Positions 25,201 to 38,575 are shown, counted from the first letter of the stretch. The stretch: DNA of 64,000 nucleotides from Zonotrichia leucophrys gambelii (GCF_028769735.1 NC_088171.1:131271533-131335532); one strand, 5' to 3'. Program-made: numbers and translations. Notes: a model not told the origin generated them from the sequence alone.

Positions 25201-26295
25201 TTACCCCAACAGCAGACTCCCAAAACACAGGGTATCATCCAGGTATGGATGATGGGCCTGGATTTTCCTGGCAACACAATCAGATGTCTGCAGAAAAAAA
25301 CCCGAAAAATCCATCTGAAAAATCTCATGTGTGCCTTACAGTAACACAGACAAGGCACCAGAAGAAGGGTTCATGCTTTGAAAGTACACAAATTATACGT
25401 AAGCATCAAGACATAGTTAAAAAAAAGTAGAATAACAAATACACTGGGAAAATAAATGGGATTTCCACAACAGCTCAGCAAATATAACAATAAGGAAATG
25501 TCTTTTCCAGAACTACCGCAAAATCCTGCATTTAGGCTTTAACATTTGGAGTCTCCAAGCAAGTCTAGAAGACACTCCTCAAAGAGACTTTTAAAGAGAA
25601 ATTATTAAGGAGGTTTCACTGACACTTTTTTTGAAAATTTTGAGCTAGCTACATGTCTCTAATGAGTGTTTAAGTCTGAGAACTCAGGATGTTGTATTTA
25701 AGAATTTCTTTATTCATTATATGGATGTAATTTCCTCAGAGAAAACTCACAGTTTTGGCAGTATCTAGATTTCTAAATGTAAAAGAAAACAAGAAAAGGA
25801 ATGGACACCATGTTTACGTGAACCTGACTGCATATAAGTGAAAACAAGAACGCTGCTGCTATGTTTTCCTACAGAGTGCTAAATTAGTACTATGTCATGG
25901 GAGAACTAAGCCTTCTCTAATCCTTATTTCTAAACTCCAGGGAGATCTACACAGAAATCAGAGGGAATGGAGAGAGCCAGCAGAGAGAAAATAACACGGT
26001 GAAATGATGCAACTCAGGAGTAAGAGGAAAAAGCAGAAAGTTAATACTTAAAACTCAGCCCACAGGGGTGCCCAGTGCTCTGTAAATAGCAAAGCACTCA
26101 CAATATTCACTGTAAGTATTTCCCTCAAGTAATTGCATTACTTTTTACACTTTTAAAAATCAATTTGTGACATGTTGTCTCACCTGAACCTGACCCAGAA
26201 GAATAATCATCATCATCAATTGGATAGACGCCTGATGCTTCTTCAACAGAGCTGTTGTCAAGGTATAAATCTTTATCAGAGGTCAAATCTGCTCT
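16116..26295 (-). CDS. SDC2: Syndecan-2, spliced CDS (exons 2-5; exon 1 outside the window)
   Basis: The coding sequence is the join of 26184-26295, 18471-18604, 17566-17701 and 16116-16279 on the minus strand. All introns are GT-AG and phases agree (0, 1, 0, 1), giving 181 residues without a stop. Syndecan-2 is a type I transmembrane heparan sulfate proteoglycan that presents growth factors, binds matrix and links to the cytoskeleton. Visible parts in order are: the N-terminal ectodomain RADLTSDKD; Ser-Gly glycosaminoglycan sites at residues 21-22 and 33-38 beside an acidic run; a variable ectodomain; and a transmembrane segment at about 125-149 with the GxxxG dimer motif (132-136). The tail follows, with C1 ([10 protein letters not shown], 150-159), a variable region, and C2 EFYA (178-181), which binds PDZ proteins such as syntenin. 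Adding about 20 residues for exon 1 gives the usual length near 201. Identification against mammalian SDC2 is essentially certain. Confidence 0.98.
16280..17565 (-). other. SDC2: SDC2 intron 4
   Basis: Donor GGCAG|GTGAGG and acceptor ATTACAG bound an intron of 1,286 bp that interrupts an Ala codon (phase 1). It contains an unusual cluster of one 10-mer in alternating orientations at 17018-17095 (listed separately). No alternative exon is evident. Confidence 0.95.
17018..17095. repeat. Four copies of a 10-mer in inverted arrangement
   Basis: ATAGACTCTA occurs at 17018-17027 and 17086-17095, and its exact reverse complement TAGAGTCTAT at 17030-17039 and 17059-17068. The order is forward, reverse, reverse, forward. 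The first pair forms a hairpin with a 2-nt loop, and the outer pair can form a larger one. A partial AGTCTAT copy lies at 17075-17081. Confidence 0.8.
17566..17701 (-). CDS. SDC2: SDC2 exon 4: juxtamembrane ectodomain
   Basis: The acceptor GTGCCACAG|TCACCTGAAG opens the exon in phase 0. It encodes 45 residues beginning SPEEIDKEE and ending RTEVLA, plus the first base of the next Ala codon. The end (KHSENLF.RTEVLA) matches the conserved membrane-proximal stretch of SDC2, the region that sheddases cut in syndecans. The middle is lysine- and acid-rich and has diverged, as is normal for syndecan ectodomains. The length equals that of the human exon product as I recall it. Confidence 0.97.
17702..18470 (-). 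other. SDC2: SDC2 intron 3
   Basis: This is a 769-bp intron between donor ACAAAG|GTGCGTGG and acceptor GTGCCACAG, in phase 0. It is AT-rich with nothing else recognised inside. Confidence 0.95.
18471..18604 (-). CDS. SDC2: SDC2 exon 3: variable ectodomain
   Basis: The acceptor GTCTCCAG|GTGCTGAGG completes a Gly codon. The exon encodes AEEDEDSAV, then [10 protein letters not shown], then a Thr/Ser-rich stretch ending KVPAQTK, before donor GTGCGTGG. The TTSR and PAQTK segments match conserved landmarks of mammalian SDC2 exon 3, and the 44-residue length is the same. The acidic start follows directly on the glycosaminoglycan cluster of exon 2. The Thr/Ser-rich part may carry O-glycans. Confidence 0.97.
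18605..26183 (-). other. SDC2: SDC2 intron 2
   Basis: This intron of about 7.6 kb holds a CR1 fragment (24091-24815) and two moderately GC-rich, CpG-poor patches (about 18960-19300 and 22370-22670) with overlapping chance ORFs on both strands. There is also an A-tract at 23320-23345. No nested gene is supported. Confidence 0.95.
24091..24815 (-). mobile_element. CR1 non-LTR retrotransposon fragment (minus orientation)
   Basis: Starting near 'cagaattgttaggcttgg', the plus strand reads through the reverse complement of the CR1 3' region: 'gatcatccagtccaacccc', 'ccctaggcagcctgtgcca', 'tgtactgaggagcccagaa' and 'cactgctggctcatggtca', finishing near 'ctacacttcctttgttgaa'. The copy is several hundred bases long, 5'-truncated and too damaged to encode protein. 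It lies in the same orientation as SDC2. Confidence 0.93.
26184..26295 (-). CDS. SDC2: SDC2 exon 2: N-terminal ectodomain with glycosaminoglycan attachment sites
   Basis: The acceptor CTGTTTTCCAG|AGAGCAGA opens in phase 0. The exon encodes [19 protein letters not shown], then [12 protein letters not shown] and SSGSGSG, ending one base into the last Gly before donor CAG|GTGAGACA. It matches mammalian SDC2 closely. Ser-Gly pairs beside acidic residues are the xylosylation sites for heparan sulfate. Here the terminal cluster has three consecutive Ser-Gly pairs, where the mammalian protein has two. The Tyr after four Asp is a possible sulfation site. Confidence 0.98.
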
Positions 26296-29200
26296 CTGGA
26301 AAACAGATAAGAGGGAATGGTTAAAAAGATACCAGTTCTCCAGCGCAGCAGTCTCTTCATCTTCAGCTCTATTTTCTAAGTTGATGGTGGCACACTGAAG
26401 TTTGTACTTTCAGTTTATGCCACGCATTCATCTAAGTTGTTAAAGAAATTTGTAAAAATTACAGCAGTGCAAAAAAAAAAAACCAAGGCTGCACAATGAA
26501 AGCCACACTTCATCTCATTAAATGCATGAATGAATAAATAGGATTTGCAAATATACTCTGCAGAGCTTCTGTAACAAGAAGCAAATCCCAGGACTGAAGC
26601 CTTCTTTCAGGATTTCAAATATACAAATCTATAGGCTGTCACATGAAGTCTGTTCATTTGATCTCAGATGAGAAGGAACAAAAGCATGTATGAAAAACTA
26701 TCTCAGAGTTTAATCAAGACAAACCTCACTAAACTCTCTAGTAGTAGTTAGAATGAATGACTACAAATGTTTCTAAGACAGTGCTATTGATTAAGGATTA
26801 TGACATTTCCAGCCAGATCAAACAGCATCATGCTCCAATTCCTAAATGAACATATCTCTCCTAAAATTTAACTGCATCTTCAACAGGCTAAAAATCAGGT
26901 TTCTTGTGACTATCACCACATTTCTACATCTGCAGATATTTCCCCACTAAAGACAGATTCTTTTTAAATGAGCTCAAAATAGAGCAAGATATAAGCCACC
27001 TTTTAAATTGACAATTCAGGCTTAGAAAGACGAAGAATTGTCTGCCTCCACCTCAGCCTGTGCTTTCTTAACAGAGAATAAACTTTCTTGGGAGACCCAG
27101 GTATCCTGGATGACTGAGAATGTACCTGCCGCTATTAGTCCTACTACTTTAACCAGCACTTCTGTCAACGCCTGTTTGTCATGAATTTTGAAGAAAATAT
27201 GACAATTATAAATGAAATTTCAAGTAAAAAAAACCCCAAATAACAAAATGCTATACCAAAATTCATATATTCAGTATCTCATATAAGCACTCAATTCTGC
27301 TGCTCTGAGTCCCAAAGTTTTCCAATTTACTTATGACTGTATGGCATTGACTGCCCTTTTTACTCCACCCACATTCACTGTAACTTTCCTGAAGGAGTAT
27401 CAAACTGTGAATGGGGTAACTCCTGTATGCAAAGACTCATATCTGACTTTACAAGGTAACTTCTTCCTCAGAGGTCCTCCCCAGAGGTCTAAAATTATTG
27501 TTAAAGACATCTGTGATTTCTTTTTACGATTTTTTTCTGGCAACAGATTCCTGTTTCAAGCTTCTTCATGGCAGAACACTGCTCTTCAGTTTGATCTACA
27601 ATAAAAAAATTAAACTTTATGAAAAGCAGAAAGGCCATGCTGATTATTAATGTATTTCAGAGTAAAAGATCTTTGCATGGGGGAGGGATACTTAACACTT
27701 TTCTGAACAGCTCTGAACTAAAACAGTGTTACCCCTGTAGATCTCCTCTACAGAGGAAAGGAAAACCCACTTGATTCTTGGTCAAAGTCTACTCCTCCTA
27801 GGCCATCTTAGGCAGGGGATATATAGGAGGGGGAAACAGTGCCCTGTTATTAAGACAAGCTTACAAAAACCTGCTCTGATTTTGCTGCTGTTAGTTCACA
27901 TGGTCTGCCTGGAACTGGCTGCACTCCAAAGCAGAAATTCAAGATGATGTCTGGTCACTGTCAAACAATTTAATTCCTTTAAAAGATGTCTCCAAGGGAA
28001 GTCATGAAGTACCTTAGTAGGTGTATAGGTGGTATTGTAATTAAGACACAGCTGAGGCTGTTTCCGTATAGGAAAACAACTCCCTGTCACAGGACAAATA
28101 TCCTGCTCTTGATCCAGCTGCCACAATGGACCAAGCCACTTCACCCTATTTTGGTTTCAGACACAATCATGGTACAAAACAGATCACTCCTCAATATCAG
28201 GCAGGAAAAAACAAAACTGTTTTAAAAGGACATACAGGTGGTTGGTTGTGAGTATAGAAAAGGCATACAACATTCAAAAAGTATCAGAGGCAGTGAATGT
28301 TACCCAATGCTAAGTTGGGAAAAAAAATATAATATCTACATGCAGGAATTTCCCAGCAATGGAAGTTGCTCTTGGTAAGAGGTGAGAAACAGCCTGAGTT
28401 TACAAAAGTAAGGTAGTCTTCATGAGAACAGAAGCATCACACAGCCATGCCCAGAATTTTTAGTGTTCAGTAGAAATATGAACTTATCAATACATTTATT
28501 CCCTAGACCATTTCCAACTTCTCTCTGTACCAGAAGCAAACTGTATCAAGAGGATTCAAAATATAAACACCAACTTCTCCTTCCCCACTCAAAACAACCA
28601 ACCTGCTTTCTTGCTCTTTCCAGCCTCAGAGAACCCAGAAAAAACAGAAATGACTCGTGACAGCTCTAACAACTCAGTTTCTGTAAGACAGATGAGCAGC
28701 TAACCCACCCCAGCCCAAGCTGCAAGTGCCTGGTCAGCCAGGCTCCCCATCATCATATTCACTCCCTTTCTTTCAATGAATTATGTCTCTTTGGCTGCCA
28801 AGAGCTTTCATTTCTCACTATGCTGAGATGTTCTCAGGATTTAAACCAGCTGAACACAGAGGAACAGAAATGGAAGAGAACTCTGGGCAGCTTTCAGCAG
28901 GAATTTGAGTATCTGTTGTATTTTATTCTGAGGATACAAAGAATGCAATGTGAAACATTATTTAATATCTAGTACTGTGGATGGCACAACTCCGTCAGAA
29001 TGAGCAGACTATTGCCCACAGTCTTATAGAACCAGCACAATATTTACTACAGGGAGAAATACATGGTACAGTGAATTGCAAGTGCATTCAGATCAGCCAT
29101 CTAGCTCCACTTGAGGAAGATGCTTTGCAGCCTCTCTGACCAGAGCCCCTTGCCTCAGTTCAGCCTGTTTCAGCACAAATTATTCTTGTCTGGTGGAACT

Positions 29201-32200
29201 CAGGCAGGATGCAAGCATACTCTCAAATCAAAGGCAAAGGAGGCATATTCTAGCTTAAAAATCCACAAGCATCTGCACAGATAAATGCATCTGCTGCACT
29301 GTCTTTGCAAGCTGGCTAATAGACTCAGGGTAGACGCACCCCCTCTACACCCACAGCTTGCACCGTTTATCCCAGTTGCTCAGAAACACACAGATGCCTT
29401 AGGCCACTTGGAATGAAAACTGCTTAAGGCTCAGAATAAAAAGAAAAGCCCAACAGTTAACAAAAAACCCCACAGCCATTAAAAGAATTCAGTGAAGATT
29501 AAGCACAGAAAAATGAGAGAAAAATAGTGAAAATAAAAGAATACCTTATGGTGTTTAAGTCAGTACCAAGCACTGAAGCCATGTTTTACAATTCACCGGT
29601 AAAATATGTTAAAATAAACTTTATTTAGTATTTGCTCTAGAAATGTTTTCTCACTTGTCAGCTGGGAATCCATGGGGGTCCATGGATTACTTCCAGGATG
29701 TTCACAAAAGACAAGTTGGAAAAACAAATCTGTTGTCAGTAAGCTTGGACACAGAAAGGTCTGTACTAGCATTTCAATATATTTGGGAGGAAAATTTTTA
29801 AAAGTTAGCAAATTCTCATTCCATAAAACTATTTTCAGGTATTATGAAGACCAAATATTTCAGTGACTATTTCCTGTGGCTAACAATTGAAATGAGAGCA
29901 CTCGTGTCACTTTTATGTAACAGCCTTATTTTCAGACCTATTAAAATGGCAGAACACCAGGCAAGGATGTCTCTGCTATCAGCCCTTTAATCTGGCCCTG
30001 AAGCCACAAAACTGCTTGTTACCTTTTGACAGACATTGCATTCTCGTCTATCATTGTTATCCCACTTACATTTTTATTCCAAGAATATAATGCTGCAAAA
30101 TCCTGTGACCTAAATACTTCACATGCTACATGCCAATGATCACGGATTCCTGCCTGGTTATTGGCTACATTGGCATAAATCTAAATCTCATGGAAATACC
30201 ATAGATTAGCACCCATTTGGTACTAGATAAAATATATTTCCATACCAATAATATATTGAATTTGAAATCTCAATGTCTTTAAGTTACTTTATTTTACATT
30301 TACAGTAAATTTTGTTTCAATAAACTGGGATCATGCAGGATATATTTAAAAAAAACCACCAAACCCCAAACTCCTCATTTTGACACTGAGAGAGGGAACA
30401 AAGTAAAAACCCCTTTTTCCTGTCTCATAATCTCATAAAAGCTATAAATCATTCATCAAAATTACAATGACAAAAAATTTAAAACCATTATCAGACAACA
30501 GGAGGTTTGGGAATGGATAGCATATTTTGTTTGAAAAAATACGAAGTGCCTTGTTGTCATAGCCATTCCCTTTTGCAGTGCTGCTGTTACTGTCAGTCCT
30601 CCCATTCCATGGGGGTGTTTAGGAGTAAGACATTTTTAAAGACTTTTATGCCATATGGATGAAGCCAAGAAAGCTGGTGTGAGCAGCACTGAAGGAGTAA
30701 TGTCTACCATGGCTGTCATGGCTGTTCAAACTCAGACACTGGAGCAACGAGTAGATGACATGTGGAAGGAAACACTTTATTATTTACAACTCAAATTTTT
30801 GTTCTCTGTCTTTGGGTATATGCATGGGACAGAGAATTTGAAGTTTGCAGCTGTGTTACTAACGATACTTTACCCCCCCTTTTCCTCAGATGGAATTCTT
30901 TTAGATATAACCCGTTTAGTACACAGAGAACCAGAGACTAATATTTTAAAAGTGGTGTTGTATTACAAATTTCTAAGCCAGAAAACTTGCAAGCATTACA
31001 GCTGTTGATTAGGCAGAGTTCTTCCATGTAAGAAAAAGAAAGAAAACAGATTTTCTCTTGTACTAACACACAGTGCAGTTTCATATATGCCTGTATAAAA
31101 GCATGCTCAGCTGGTGAGTCTGAGTTCCCTAAAGTGCTGTACACTACATGTTTGGAAAGCTAACCATATGAATGCATTCATCTAAAGCCTGAGAGTCATT
31201 GCAGAGGATCCCACTGAAGGCTGGAGAAAAGGCAGTCGTGTGAAGAAGCTCTATTTCCCTCCAGGCTTCCTGCAAAAGGAACTATCATCTGCCATGCAAC
31301 AGGATTTAGTCCTAACAGACCTCAGCACTGCTGACCTTGCAGCTAGCAGGTGTATTCCTATCACTGTCTGCCAATTCTTTGCTTTCCTTCATCACACTAG
31401 GAAAGGTGAAACTGTCCCATCAAGAGTTTGTTAACCTTGTCCAGGAATGAGAGGCATGATTTAAAAAAAGTACAAACCTTCAAAATCAGATTTCCACCTC
31501 AAAACATCATGTTTTCTTGGAGAAGCATGCCAACCAGATCAGCATCCACTTTCCACTTCTCATTGTATTACTGGTTCTCAGAGATGAGCCTCTCCTGACT
31601 CCCTCAGTCTGCACTTTCCTATGCTGCCCACATGTATCCAGCTACAAACATGTAATTTTGATGAAGGATTTTATGTTACAAGGTACGTTTACCACTAATC
31701 GTTTTCGTACAGATGTCTGCCTTTTCTTTCACTGATATGTCCTATGGTTGGCCACAGGAGAAAAGGAGAGAAGTAAACCCCATTTCCTTCCAAGGTGACA
31801 CTGACCACTTTTAAGGACTCACAGGACAAAATCTTCCCAGCAAACCCCACCTGAGGTGCACTGTGACAACCACAGTGGAGCCTTCAGTGGAAGTGCTGGT
31901 GGGATGTATGGTTGTGGGATTTTCTGGGAAGATACTAATAATTGGTGACATCCTATAAGCACAACACTCTAAGGATTCCCAACTTTCTTCCTTGGAGGAA
32001 CCATCCTGATTGCACAATGCTGGTATTAGTGGAACAGGTACTGGCTGCAGGAGACCTGCCCTGTACCAGTCTGGGTCATTGTGATCACAGCCAAAATACT
32101 ATTTCCATAACGACAGGCCACAGACTGAATTTTCCAAGTTTGAGAGCAAGGGTTTTATACAAAAGACAATTATCTGTATTGTTAATTTCCTCAAAATCAT

Positions 32201-35200
32201 TCTGACAGTTACCATCTCCCAATTTTACCTCAAAATGGCTTTAAATCCTTGACAATCCTTGTGCCTATCTGCATGCCCACTGTGAAACCTTGCAATGGCA
32301 ACTGCCTGGATTTGCAAAAGCCAGCCCCTCCTTCACTGCTGCCTTTGGCCAGTTAAATAACAAGCCTTGACTGCCCTGACTCATTCTGGAGAGCTCATTT
32401 CCACAGGTATTTTTATAATCTTAGAGGACATTTGTTGTCCTTCCTCAGGTAAGAGTGGAAGAGCAAACTGGCTTTGCATGGGTGTCCCTACCAGGGCAGT
32501 GTTTGCCCCTGGCGATGGTGTTGGTGCCCACAGTGGCACTGTCATCCCGCATGGTGCACAGCAGAGCCACTGCTATGGCTGGAGCACCTGCCAGAAAGAT
32601 TATTCACACTCCTTGTACCTCAGGTATAACTTCCTGATCCTGCACAAAACTATAGCCTTAGGCCTCCAATCTCATGACAGATAACGAAAGGGTTTGACCG
32701 TTCGTGGCTGCTGAGGAAAGGCAGAAAGCCCAAAATAAACACAAGTACTGCAAACTGCTTCTACTACTGCTAGTGCTCAACAATATAGAAGTCTACCAGA
32801 AGAGCTGATTTACACAGATTGCCTCATGTCAGAGCCAAGAGTCTAAATATGCTGGCTTTTAGGATGCACACAATCTGTTACACCAGACTAATTACCAAAA
32901 CAGAGGAGTGTTTGACAGGGATGGCATTAATAAAACAAGTCTTGCTGGTGTCAGGAATTTCAGCAGTCTATGACATGGCTCACAGTGAAAAAAACCACAC
33001 CACATCCAGGGAGAAACCAACAGGCCACCAGCACGTCAGCTACTGTTCACTTACGGTCATGCACCTAAGAAATTACAGTGCTGCAGTTGATAGGTTTGAG
33101 TTCACACTCTTCAGGAAGCCACAGAAACTCATGTGCCTGTTTTCTAACAGTCATCTGTGCCTTTAGAAATATTCCCTACTGTGCAATTACATGCCGTATG
33201 GCACACTGTGTGGTAACAGAACTTAAAATGGCAACAGGAAATCTTGTTTAACCTTAAATGTTTTTCCTCCCATTATACAGACTCACCGATCTGTGCAGTG
33301 GGTCTTTGGCCTGCTTACAGATTTGGAGCTGAAGCCTGTTCTATCCTTAGGAGAAAGATAAATATTCTCTGAGGTTCTGGACTGTTTGTGATGAATACCA
33401 AAGGGAAAAGCCTCTCTTTCCATTTATTTTCACAGCATCTGATTTCCAGCTGTGTATCATTTATCTACTAGATGCACAACAAGACCAAACTTTAGTCCTT
33501 ACCCAGAAATTGTCTTGCCTACGGTGAGACAGAGGCTACTGTATGAAGATGCAGGAGGGAGATGAGCAAGAGCTTTCTGTCCTTACTGGAGTACCAACAG
33601 CATGATCTGTGATGAAGGACACATCCAACTTTCTCCATGGTCTACACATCAGTTGCCCTACAGCCTGCCTAGGCTGTAAATTAGGCTCAAGCTCATGAGG
33701 AGTGTTAAAGGACTCCTAGCTGAAGGAGACCATAGTTACACCACTCCAAAGATACATTCATCATCTACCCTGAGAAAGCTACCTGTATCTTCATTTAGTT
33801 ACAATAACTTTCTGCAAAAATCAGCCTTCACCTCTGTGGATCTTTGCCACCACTACAGTACACTGAAGAGCAGTTCTGCACAGGTTGCAGGTTAGGACCA
33901 ACAGACCTTCCTAATTCTATGACCACATAAAACTTACTCCAACTTCAAAATGGTTACTTAAAAATTATGGAGGGGCCCACCAAATCTGATGTCAACTGTG
34001 TCAAACAGTACTGCTGAGCTGTTTATGTGAACCCCCAGCTTGATGTTCTCTAACTTCACACCACAGGGTCTTTTCTTGTATGTGAAACCCAGAAATGAAC
34101 ACTGCAGTTGTCTCCTTCATCTTGAAAACCTCAAGACTGCTTAACAGTCAGTTACAGTATCTATGAATTCTGTTTCCCATGTATCAGAGTTTCTCGGGGT
34201 ATCCCCACATTACAAGATTCAAAGCCCTTCCAAGCTTTCATGCCAAGCCATCAATTGGTGCAAAGAACAGTTTATTATTCAACTCTGCCTCTGACGTAGG
34301 CACAGGGAATACAACAGGGAAACTATTTTAAAGGGGCTGCAGCTGGATCAGCTTCCAAAGAGCTACTCTAGACTGAAATATTAAAGGGCAATATACAGGC
34401 AAAACAGCATCAGAAGCCAGCAATGTGCATCACAGATTGATTAATCTCAATTAGCACAGCAATTTCCTGCACATTTTCCAAGAAGCATCCATTGGTTTCC
34501 CTAAAAATAGGATCAAAATCACCATGCAAATTGTTGTCACAGCTCAAAATGCTAATCAGTTTTTTAAGGACACGTCAGCCCATGTGCAGACAGGTTAAAT
34601 TTAAGGCACAGCTAAGACTGAGAAGCTAAATGCACTCCTTTGACTATGGTGAATGCAGAGGTCAGCCTGTCTTTGAATCACCAGTCACAAGTCTGACAGT
34701 AACAGCAGAAGCAGGTAGCTTTTGGTGTGGAGGTCATAACTGCAAGTACCTGCCCCAGTCAGTGCTTTTAAGTCTAATGCATACTGGCTCTTCCACACAC
34801 ACCTCCTCTCTCCTTTCATGCTTTACTGATCCTTTTTGCTAATCAATCAGAAGAACTAACACTTACATTTTCCTCCCTCCTCTTGAGAGTGTGGATGAAT
34901 GATTAAAGCTGCCAGGGTAACCTCTTTGGCATGCATGCCAATAACTCCCCACCTAATAGCCTTTCCTCTGCCTCACTGCCCTGGCCCACTGGTGATTACT
35001 GCAATCCCTTCAAGTGGTCAAATTGCAGGGCAGACCCCATGGAAACCTATTTGGAGTTGTTCTAGTTCATACCAAAGAATAATGTTTTTAATACAGATTG
35101 TTCTTTTTAAAGCTCTACAAAAGCAGCTGTAATCAATTGTAGTGGAGCACTGCAAACCTCCACCAAGTTTCAGAAGCCCCATATCGATTCCTTTCCAGTC

Positions 35201-38200
35201 CACAGATTTCAGCAAAATAACCCCACATGAGGAACTGAGAGTCAACATGTAATCACTTAAATTAAGATCTCTTTGGCATTGGTAGCAGGAATTGGCAATA
35301 AACTGTCTCACTCAGTTACATTCCTTCTGCATAAATAGGACAGCTACATATAAAACAACTATATTATTATGGTTTAATTAATCAGCAATTAAATACTGCT
35401 AGCACATGTTATGCACAGCAACTGAAATTTGTCTGAGATGAGGAAGAATCAGACTTCACAGTTCAAGGAGTGAGCATTTCCAGTTCTGTAATGCATAATC
35501 TGTTATTCAAGAGGGCCTTACAAGTTCTGTGACTACCTCAGTGGACACTCCTGTTTGTCACCTGCAGCCACCAGCACTTCTGGTGACATCCCACCAAAGC
35601 TGCCCACAAGCAGAAAAATTACTACTGGTAGATCTACAATCTGCTTGATCTTTCTAAAATTGTGTGCAGTTGTAGCAATTAGCTGCAGGAACTTCCCTCC
35701 CTCCCACAACCTATTTCAGAAGGTTAACTCCACTAAATTAAGAGAAATCCTGGATTCTCTAGAACAGAGAGGAATGCTGGTGGTAGCACATTTATATCCC
35801 AGGCTCACCAGATTCTTAGTTAAGGTAACTAGAGCTCAAATAAGCTCTAAGTATGCTTACATGGAACACCTTTGTACCAGGTCTCTCCGTTTCACTGCAA
35901 CAGAATATGTAGACTGGGCACTCAACACAAGAACAATTAATCACTCTTTAAACAAATATACAAAAACCACCCAAATCATCATCTTGATATAACTTCAGGT
36001 GCTAGTAGAGAAGATAATCTGCTCAAAATGGTACTGTATAATGATGCAAAATGCAAACTGAACTGCAGATCAATGTAAATTTTGCATTAGCTAGAACATG
36101 CTGGATATGCTGACTTCTTTCTCCAGTCCAGGAAAACAATCACTTTATTTATTCAGATAACTACTTCCAGCTTGTTTGGTGGTGTCTGGAAGCACAGAGG
36201 TAGAGGATTAGCTTGTCCTAGGTCAAAAGCACTAGTAAATTCAAAACTTGGTTAAATTAGGCTACAGTCTCTGCTGCCAGATGGATAAATGGTATCACTG
36301 CTACTCCTCCCACTGGTATAGGCTTCTCAGACACCAAGAGCAAACACAGACAGAGTTGAGGCACCAGGTACATCCGTGTGAGATACCTCTTTGTATTCCA
36401 GATCCCCGAACAGAAAGACAACAAAGATGATTTTATTGCTATTTCCTGGTGTCAACTCATCTCGCTGGTTTCCAAGATTAAATTGTTGGATTCAGCACTC
36501 TGATCCCATCTTACTTAACTGAATTTTTGCTACAAAGGCTTGGTTTTCATATCCTCTTTGATGCCTACAAAGATAAGGAATGAGTTTCCTTCACACAGGA
36601 TAAAACATCATTCTAATAACTTCCACTATAAAGCAGTTGAGTGAAATCAGAGATGGGGTGGCTTGTACAAGCTGTGTGGCTTCAGAAGCAGTCTTCTGTC
36701 TGGTATGGTGCCCTTCAGGCACGATTCCCCTCCTTCCACCAGCAGGGAGAAGGAACTGGTGCAGCACTGACACAAGTCCACCTGGCTCCCCAGCCAAAGG
36801 CAGCAGACAGGTTGTGCTGGGGGGGACACAGCATCCTGCCAGCAGTTCCAGACAAATCCCCAGCCAGCTGGGGCTGAGGCAAGAAGGAAGGATTGTCTCT
36901 CCTACCCTCCCTCTGCCTTTGACTTCCCAGCCAGCTCCCTGGGGCTTGCAGTGCACCATCAGACTGGACAAGGGAACCATGGGGACAATTTCTTCTGAAG
37001 ACATACACAGCCCCGAGCTGTGTTCAGAAACTACATGGATATACTGAGCAGAACCACTAAAAGAGAATTTCAACTGTATAGTTAGGAATGTCTCCCCACA
37101 CGGCTGCCCATACCACCTGCACAGCAAGACAAAGCAAGGCAGAGCCAAGGTGGGGCAGTGTGCTGGGAGCCTCCACACTGCACTTCCACACTGCAACAAT
37201 TGACAAGCATTCTTATTCCTGAGAGGAACCAGCAAACGTGTGGTCTTAAAAACCCCCATGAATGTATAAGGACATGGAGAGCATCAGGCTGAAACTGCAC
37301 TGTAGAAGGTACACTAAAATAAAAGGGCTACTCCACAAGCAGTGGAAGGGCTGACACCAGATTCCCAACAGGTTCCTCTTTCCTCTTTTTTTCCCTTGTG
37401 CTACTGCCTCCCTATGAATTGTGCACATGGCAGAACACGGACTAAAAAAATCTGAAGATACAGGAATTTCTCAAAACTAAAGATTCAACTGGAATTACAT
37501 AAGGCACCATTTCAAACAGCATACAATTGTTTTGGTTTAAAGCATGGTTAAGAAAGATGATGATTTAATTGAAGTTTTATTAACAATCTCTCAGAGTTCT
37601 CATAAGCAACTATTTTTAACAGAACTGAAATAAGCTTCATATTGATTACCTTCAGCCGATGTTTTAAAAACAATGCTGTATAAAATGAGCACCAAAAGAA
37701 TTGATACATTTGTAATGAAGGTAAGGATAAATTACACTGTCTTTGACAAATCTACTTCCCTTGATTCAATGGAAAGCAAGCCAAGTAAATTGTTTGACAG
37801 GATTTTAAACCGTCATAGATCTGACTGAGTAAAATACAAGAGTATTTTATTATCTGAAAAGTAAAATACAGCAAAGACTCTTTAATGGTATTAAGTATCT
37901 TCCAACAAAGAAGAATTCTATCTATCTTTCTTTCTAGCATTCATACTTTAAATCAGAGTTCTGCTGAAGGGAACAAAGATTTCTGTATTTCTATAGCCCA
38001 ATCTCAAATCTTCATATATCTGTCCCAGCACCATCAATACAAGGTTAGCACCACTCTACAATCTTTACTGCCTTATCAACAGTCTACAGCTTTTAAAAAT
38101 CTATATGCCTACAAAACCTCTGGGAGCTGTTACACATTGAGGATTTCACAGCATTATTGACCTGGGCAGCCTCTTTATCCTCAGTAAGTTATTTTAAGCA

Positions 38201-38527
38201 ACTTTCTGCCAGCAAGCAAGTCTCTTTGTTAGGCTTTGTCTGTACGATTGCTAAAGCACTGCTCACAATACAGCACAAAACAGGGAGCGACTAAGCAGAA
38301 ACCAGAATGAGGTCTGTCAAATTCTCTTTTTATTTCTTTTTTCCCTCCACTTTCCTGTTATGCTTCTAATACCCTACAGATCACTGCCCTGCTGCCAGGA
38401 ATTCTTTCCTGCACCTGAGCCACATCCTAAAGGGGGCAATGTGAATGCACGACAGGCAAGACAGACTGAATCCATGTGGTTTTGGGACCGTACTCTCTGA
38501 CTTGCACACTTTCTTTTGCCTTGTTTG

Positions 38528-38533
38528 TATATA

Positions 38534-38574
<41 letters not shown>
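38528..38574. repeat. (TA)n microsatellite
   Basis: The tract is nearly pure alternating TA, interrupted once by ACA and ending in ACAC. It is self-complementary and therefore able to extrude as a cruciform, and it is likely to vary in length between individuals. Confidence 0.95.

Positions 38575-38575
<1 letters not shown>

Noticed and set aside
36591..37259. 222-codon minus-strand ORF
   Set aside because: It lies in a GC-rich intronic patch with competing ORFs in other frames, and has no recognisable domain or splice context.
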